Source: JAYUDN01 sp043739785 (GTDB lineage: Bacteria > Patescibacteriota > Gracilibacteria > BD1-5 > UBA2023). From it: a stretch of 45,621 nt of DNA. Below are positions 40,590-45,621 of this stretch, piece after piece (positions within the stretch are counted from its first letter, which is position 1; each line of letters begins with the position of its first letter). A model generated the notes under the pieces. It was not told the origin of the DNA, did no database searches, and worked only from the letters and a program-made list of their open reading frames with translations. The translations under genes were made by a program, and so were the position numbers. Where the stretch lies: assembly GCA_043739785.1 (NCBI GenBank), contig JAYUDN010000010.1, positions 1 to 45,621 of the forward strand. Direction: 5' to 3'.

Positions 40590-40708
40590 GTCATTTCAAG
40601 CGAGTTTTATCTGTTTGTGTGATGAATTGAAGAGAAATCTTCCAAACATGGTACCTGAATTTGAAGATTTCTCACAAAAAATTTCTACAAAATGTTATTC
40701 GAAATGAC
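40590..40708. repeat. Long imperfect palindrome GTCATTTC...GAAATGAC
   Basis: Ends GTCATTTC and GAAATGAC are inverted repeats 119 bp apart; inside, AGAAATCTTC and GAAGATTTCT form a second inverted pair. Non-coding, between the 237-aa gene's terminator and the convergent lipoprotein gene. Confidence 0.55.
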
Positions 40709-40733
40709 TGTATCTTTGGATTGTTAATAATAC

Positions 40734-42131
40734 CTAATGTCGTCAGTAGTACTCGAAGAAGGCGGACTCGATATCCGTCGAGGTGAGGGTGAGTTTATCG
40801 TTTGGAGTAGCATTTTTTACTGGCACCCTATAGAACGTCTCCGACTTCTGATCCTGCCAGTCACAACTCGTATCGCTACATTCACTGTTTTCAAATCCAG
40901 GCTTCAGGATACAGACCTTGGTATCTATATTTTCTTCATAAATCATCTGGAGGGTTGCGAAATTGATATAGGTGAAGAGTTTCTTCCCACCACCTCCGCA
41001 ACTAGTCCCCTCTCCATAGCGATTGTAGAAGATAGCCCCGTATGGTGTGATCTTGTAGAGCCCTCCGATATCTTTTCCGATCGGGAGTTTCTCACTGCGA
41101 TTGACTCCGGCGACATAGTTCGTATAGAGGATTTTCCCATCTTTCGTGATGAAGTTAATACAGACGGAGTCTCAGAAATCGAGACATGATGGATCGATAA
41201 AGTTATTGGTCTGAATCCCTGACCTTCTCGGATCCGTGGTATAGACCGTATACGCTCCCGTCGAGTCTTGCCGTACGATCGAGTAGTCATACCCATCGAG
41301 GTATTCATCCATAGTGAAATCTACCTTGAAATACTCACATCCACTTGCCGTACAGGTTTCCTTGAGACGGATCCCATTCTCATCTTCGAGGTAGGTCGTC
41401 CCGGTACTCGCGACCGTCGATCCCGAACTTGAGACGATCGAATTGAGAGGATCTTCTCGCGCTTCTAAGGCACTCGGTATTTCTTTGAGTGTTTTCGCAT
41501 CGACTCCTTTGATATAGCGGAGTTCTCCGGACTGTGGATACTCGGCGATGTAGACTCAGGAACCATCTGAGAGTCCGACCGCTTCACATCGCTTATTGAC
41601 CGGGAGCTTACGAGCGGTATATACTTTCCCATAGACATAGAATGTAGTATCCACTTCAAGTCCTCCGACACAGGGGTATCGTTTAATTTTTTTAGGTTCG
41701 TACTTCCCGAGGGGTTCCACTTGGGAAACAAAGTAGAGTTTCTTGGTAATCGCATAATAACCTTTGGCCATATCAACCACTCGAAAATCATCTCACCATT
41801 TCCCTATTTCCCGGGGGGCATCATCGGCAGTATGAAGGACTAAAGTATCGTCGACGACATAAAGCTTCGTCCGAAGGGAACCCGTCCCGAGGATGAGTGG
41901 ATCATCAATCGGTGGTTTTTTTACAACCATTTCTTCGGAAGGCAATACTCCACCACTATCACTAACAACAGGGATCATCGCATCCTCATCTGAAATAGCT
42001 GGATTTCGAGTTGTCGTCGAAGTGCTTGATAGGTATGCAGTACTGGGGTTCGTGGGAGTACCTCCAGAGCCACTACTGCAAGCCGAAAGAAGAGAAAGAA
42101 GCAAAACCAGGATACCTAAATAATATCGCAT
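40734..42131 (-). CDS. Predicted lipoprotein, 465 aa
   Basis: MRYYLGILVLLLSLLSACSS is a lipoprotein signal with lipobox LSAC (Cys 18), followed by a Gly/Ser/Thr linker. The large mature domain has KGYYAITKKLYFVSQ, KRYPCVGGLEVDTTF, YFKVDFTMDEYLDGYDY and NRYGEGTSCGGGGKK, with repeated short beta strands and several cysteines that may pair. TGA is read as Gly at EIGKWGDDF, SDGSGVYIA, LDFGDSVCIN and near the C-terminus. It probably sits on the outer face of the membrane. Family not recognised; repeated KLY-V-DD style strands suggest a beta-propeller-like fold (weak). Confidence 0.85.
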
Positions 42132-42143
42132 AAAAATGAAGGG

Positions 42144-43205
42144 TTAGAGGACTTTTATGGTGATTATATGTTTATTTTTCGAAAGGTGAAGTTTTGCGAT
42201 ATGTTTTGTCGTGCCTCAGTGCGCCGTGAGTATAAATCTCAGCACTTCATCGATATTTCCTTCCGAGAGTCCGATGGTTCCTTGGTTGGCATGCTCATAG
42301 CAATAACGGATGATTTCTTTCTGGAAAAATGAGGATTTAATCTCGAAATCTTCGACTCGGAAGCTCGTCTTGTTTGAGAGAAATAGGCTCACTTCAGCAT
42401 CAATCCAAGATTTCATATCTTCGGTGTAATCGATAAAGTTCCCGAGGGCTTGTCTATACTCAGGATTGATGGTTTCGAAACGAGGAAGGACTTCATGACG
42501 GATATAGTTTCTCTGGTAGTCAGTACTCAGATTGGTCGAATCCTCTCGATAGGGGATATTTCGTTCTGTTGCATACACGAGTATTTCAGATTTCGAGGTT
42601 CGGAGGAGGGGGCGAAGGAGAAATGGTGAGGATGATGGATGGTAGATGGTGGAAGGAAATCCCGAAGAAGTATCTGGGATATGTTTAGTAGTTACTATTC
42701 AACTTGAATGCTCTAATATTTCACTTTCAACTTGTAACATTCAACCTGCAACCTGCAACTCACCGAGCGCATGAATCCCTCCGAGTTTTGTCCCTCGGAT
42801 GAGGTTGAATATTGCAGTCTCGATGCGATCATCGAGGTGGTGTGCGGTCAGTATATTGTTGGCTCTATACTTCCGTGCGATGTGCCATAAGAATGCATAT
42901 CGGTACTTCCGTGCGATCGCTTCGACACTCATTTTTTCATCCTGGGCCAGCACTCAGATATCCATTTTTTCGACTTCACATATCACTCATTTCTCACGAC
43001 AGTACTCCACTATGAATTCTCGATCTCCGTCACTCTCAGCCCCTCGAAGCGAGTGATCAAAATGTGCGACTATGGTATTTTCTTGCGAATGACGCTTCAG
43101 TAAAAGATCCAGGAGCACCATGCTATCGACCCCCCCACTCACTGCAATTATAAGAATATCTTCTTGGTGTATAAATTGATGGTATGTTTCGAAAAAGTGC
43201 TGCAT
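42144..43205 (-). CDS. tilS: tRNA(Ile)-lysidine synthase
   Basis: This 353-aa enzyme converts C34 of tRNA-Ile(CAU) to lysidine with ATP. The PP-loop IIAVSGGVDSMVLLDLLL (about 19-36), AHFDHSLRG, EAIARKYRYAFL and LTAHHLDDRIETAIFNLIRG are the family motifs. After GGIHALGEL an in-frame stretch of about 50 residues (about 150-200), rich in Ser/Pro/Thr and encoded by AACCTGC-type repeats, precedes LRPLLRTSKSEILVYA and the D-S-T-N and RNYIRHEVLPRF motifs. TGA is read as Gly at three or more sites. The short C-terminus lacks the long tail of E. coli TilS, as in many bacteria. Confidence 0.93.
42727..42762. repeat. AACCTGC-type repeats inside tilS
   Basis: On the + strand CTTGTAACATTCAACC and CTGCAACCTGCAACTC are tandem heptamer-like words. 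They encode part of the extra segment between the ATP-binding domain and the RPLL motif of TilS. Confidence 0.8.
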
Positions 43206-43329
43206 GGAGGTATTTTATGGAGAAACTCCAAAATACCAAGAAATGATGTTTTTCAGGAATATTCAGATATTTGCAAAAGAGAAAAAAGAGTGGTAAAATA
43301 AAAAGAATTACTTTCTAAAAAATAAATAT

Positions 43330-44472
43330 ATGGCAGAAAAACCAACATTTGATCCGAGTCAATATATTGATAAGCCAACTTATGCGGAAATGAGCGGAAA
43401 ACTCACTTGAGAGCAAGTGCGTATGATAGCAGATGCTCGAATAAAAAATAGAACGACTATACAACAAGCAGAAAAGGCTGATGCTCAAGAAGCCAAACGA
43501 GACGCTCAGGCTTCTATAGATGCATTTTCTCGTGGTCTTCTTTCCCCGCAAACGCCAGAATCAGGTGCTCTGGAACCTCAAGTCATTCCTACATCAAAAG
43601 TCCTAGCATCGCAGTTCACAACTGACCCTGATCAAGGAAAGCAGGATCTTTTGGCAGCTTCCCTCGCTCCCGATTCAAGAATCAAAAAAATAGACGCTGG
43701 AAAGGTTCCGGCTTTCAACGGACTACCATCCCCTAGCCTTTCCATAGCAGATACTCCCTCAGTTGATCCAAAACTAGAAACCTGAAGTTTGGCTCAAATG
43801 GGAACAATGCCAAAAATTGAGATCACAAAAGGAACCGAAACCCCCAAACTCGACGCGTTTGTCCAAGCACTTGCCTCTCCGACAGCGCAGAGTAATGCGG
43901 ATATATCAGAGCAATATAAAGCAATTGAGCAAGAATGCTCAACGCCAGAAGGATTGACTAAATTTCAAAATGCTATCAATAAGCAGTTTTGATCCCAGAT
44001 ACAGATCCTCCCCGGAAGTGTCAAAGATACTGAATTTCGATGGCTTACCTTCGAATGAACCGAAAATGGGAAGAAAATAAGCTACAATATCGCTCTGGAT
44101 TCTCAGTCGAAAATTACAAAGTCGGGCGGAGTTTTAGGATTTTTTCAACAAGTGAAAGAAGAGACGATCCATAGCTACTCTCTCCAGAGATACGAACAGG
44201 CCGATGATGTCCTTTTCTCGAAGAGTATTACTCTTACTCTCGATGGAAAAACTCCGGTCAGTGTACGAGCCAGTAGCGAGACCCAGAACTCTACCCCTGT
44301 AAAAATAGAACTCAATGGGTCTGTTTGGACCTTCACCTGACAGGTATCAGATACGGTTCGATTTTATCAGGATCTCAATGGGAATATGAAGTATCTGGAC
44401 CTGAGTTCAAATGGCTGAAAACAATATAGTCTACGAGAGGTGAGAAAACCACTCGATCCAGTTCGTCTGTAA
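43330..44472 (+). CDS. Hypothetical protein, 380 aa
   Basis: MAEKPTFDPSQYIDKPTYAE begins a protein with a charged Ala/Gln/Lys-rich helix (about 30-65), a Pro/Ser/Thr-rich linker (about 70-165) and a C-terminal domain with alternating strands (KISYNIALDSQSKITKSGG, FSKSITLTLDGKTPVSV, VKIELNGSVWTF). Five or more TGA codons are read as Gly, including TGEQVRM at position 27. No signal peptide. No family recognised. TAAAAT upstream at about 43293 is a possible -10 with a longer leader. Confidence 0.78.
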
Positions 44473-44483
44473 TTTCAGATTAA

Positions 44484-44553
44484 TTACTGATTCATCTTCC
44501 TCACGAATCCGACGAAATCACCATCCGAAGCGACGAAATTGAGGATTTCTACA
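44484..44553 (-). pseudogene. Fragment of a second RNHCP gene 3' end
   Basis: The minus strand reads EILNFVASDGDFVGFVRKM before a stop, paralleling EMLNIVAPDDDFLEFVRKR at the C-terminus of the RNHCP gene at 45220. No zinc-ribbon part is left upstream and a TAG follows within about 30 codons, so this is a 3' remnant. Confidence 0.75.
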
Positions 44554-44635
44554 GACTCAATATATACGCTGAGAATACAATAAAACTCCGGAAGTACTCT
44601 CTATTCAAGCTGGTTTCTCCTTCGATACACTATGA

Positions 44636-45166
44636 CTACAGATTAAGCGTGTTCGTTTGGGTTGATACTGACTTGATTGAGCTACAGATCTTGATTGCCT
44701 CAGTTGGCTTGATAGCCCGAGAGAGATCAAGGATATTGACCATCCTACTTGACTTCGAATTCCTGTCACTCACGATACAGAAAGCTCCGTAGAACTTATC
44801 CTGTGGGTCAGTATCATATGAACTAAATACCGCAAAATAAATCATCCCATACTTAGTCATTCGAGATTGTTCCTTTTTCATATCTGTTGAACCTATACTT
44901 TTCTTATACTGCTGAAAGACCGCCGATATATCTTTTTTATTTCATGAAACCATTACACTATAAGTATCTTGATCCTGTGGAAAGACTTGCACAAAACGAC
45001 TCGCCAGGCTATATGTCTCGACTGAATCTGAATCAGCCGGAGTAAATTCCCAGTTTTTTCCAAGTAGGTCTATCGTATATCATGATCACTGGTATATCTG
45101 TGCATTGGCTGAGAATGGAGCCACAAGAGAGAATAGAGATATAAGGATGACAATATACCTCATCAT
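44636..45166 (-). CDS. Secreted or membrane-anchored protein, 176 aa
   Basis: MMRYIVILISLFSLVAPFSA is a signal peptide with likely cleavage after ANA. The mature protein has GYTIDLLGKNWEFTPADSDS, RFVQVFPQDQDTYSVMVSG and YGMIYFAVFSSYDTDP, suggesting a single alpha/beta domain. Three TGA codons as Gly extend the standard-code ORF (which begins at MKKEQSRMTK) upstream to the signal peptide. It lies between the RNHCP gene and its 3' remnant. Function unknown. Confidence 0.82.
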
Positions 45167-45219
45167 AGGAAGGAAATTATAGATAAAAGCTATTTTATTT
45201 TACCGATTTACTCAAGAAA

Positions 45220-45516
45220 TCAATTATTATTTCGTTTTCTCACAAACTCGAGGAAATCATCATCCGGAGCGACAATATTGAGCATTTCTTTCCCGCATTT
45301 TTCACATCGGTGACGGATCATATCCCCCTTACTTTTCCGATAGTCGATCCCGACCGGTTTCATGAGCCCATGACACGTCGCTAGTCTATCCCCTGGCTTC
45401 TTCTCATCGACGTGGAGCGAAGTAAGGCAGTAGGGGCAGTGGTTTCTGGCAGATCCAGTCGGATGTTTTACTACTTCTTTTTTGCAATGAAGACAAATAA
45501 AGGACTCATTTCGCAT
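45220..45516 (-). CDS. RNHCP-domain zinc-ribbon protein
   Basis: This 98-aa protein has CLHCKKEV, the namesake GSARNHCPYCLTSLHVD (about 22-38), GDRLATCHGLMKPVG and RHRCEKCGKEMLNIVAPDDD, with paired Cys residues for zinc. The family function is unknown. No TGA codon. ATG 45516 lies close to a GGTGGAA heptamer array, so its promoter may be inside or next to the array. Confidence 0.93.
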   Translation of the reverse strand: MRNESFICLHCKKEVVKHPTGSARNHCPYCLTSLHVDEKKPGDRLATCHGLMKPVGIDYRKSKGDMIRHRCEKCGKEMLNIVAPDDDFLEFVRKRNNN

Positions 45517-45528
45517 GATAAATCACAT

Positions 45529-45621
45529 AGGTGGAAGGTGGAAGGTGGAAGGTGGAAGGTGGAAGGTGGAAGGTGGAAGGTGGAAGGTGGAAGGTGGAAG
45601 GTGGAAGGTGGAAGGTGGAAG
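45529..45621. repeat. GGTGGAA heptamer array, about 13 copies
   Basis: A perfect 7-bp tandem array runs to the right edge of the window and may continue beyond it. It lies 12 nt upstream of the RNHCP start, where its length could affect transcription. On the other strand it reads CTTCCAC, the same class as CTTCAAC in murC. Confidence 0.95.

Noticed and set aside
45529..45621. CRISPR array from the heptamer repeats (and from the 24-bp repeat at 1-95)
   Set aside because: The units are contiguous with no spacers and no cas genes are present, so these are simple tandem repeats.

Overview
The window comes from a genome that reads UGA as glycine (translation table 25). This points to a Patescibacteria/CPR bacterium of the Candidatus Gracilibacteria (BD1-5/GN02) or Absconditabacteria (SR1) type. 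Under the standard code nearly every long gene falls apart at in-frame TGA. Read with TGA as Gly, the pieces join into full-length proteins, and the TGA codons sit where family motifs need glycine: HKSQG in a Pif1-like helicase, GGTGLY in MiaA, the residue before the MurC P-loop, the RGGMRDA region of DnaX and a lipobox LAGC. A glycine-rich linker near 34397-34453 freely mixes GGN and TGA. TAA and TAG remain the stops. No tRNA-Gly(UCA) or release-factor gene lies in the window.

Layout. 1-7340: the tail of a repeat-rich gene, a Pif1-like helicase with a C-terminal HTH, small unknown genes with strong TTGACA promoters, two small + strand genes with terminators, ogt, a PhnA-domain protein, a lipoprotein and a GNAT acetyltransferase. 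7340-7982: AT-rich, with one probable decayed ORF. 7983-15878: core genes serS, dnaX, an AI-2E-family permease, miaA, an unknown gene readable only with UGA=Gly, and murC. 15921-22840: DUF1361 membrane protein, MBL-fold protein, an unknown 427-aa protein, small membrane proteins, a large lipoprotein and inorganic pyrophosphatase. 22841-35317: cell-surface block with a Tat-type lipoprotein, a 911-aa exported Ig-like protein, an rRNA-methylase-like protein, a NicO-type metal transporter with calcium-binding repeats, and a 1976-aa exported protein joining DUF1800, DUF1501, Ig-like and two SH3-like domains. 35378-38402: DUF3147 and DUF2726 proteins, an alpha/beta hydrolase bracketed by copies of a tRNA-Glu 3' end, and tRNA-Glu(CUC). 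38480-45621: rplK, unknown genes, a lipoprotein, tilS, a secreted protein, an RNHCP protein and a heptamer array.

Themes. Housekeeping genes (translation, tRNA modification, DNA replication, cell wall) are interleaved with exported proteins and lipoproteins, as expected for a small cell that interacts closely with its surroundings. Several genes have a -10 box only 6-8 nt before the ATG, suggesting leaderless mRNAs. Short tandem repeats and palindromic elements occur between genes and also in frame inside murC, dnaX, tilS and ogt, at interdomain positions. Assignments rest on motifs read by eye; no database search was run.
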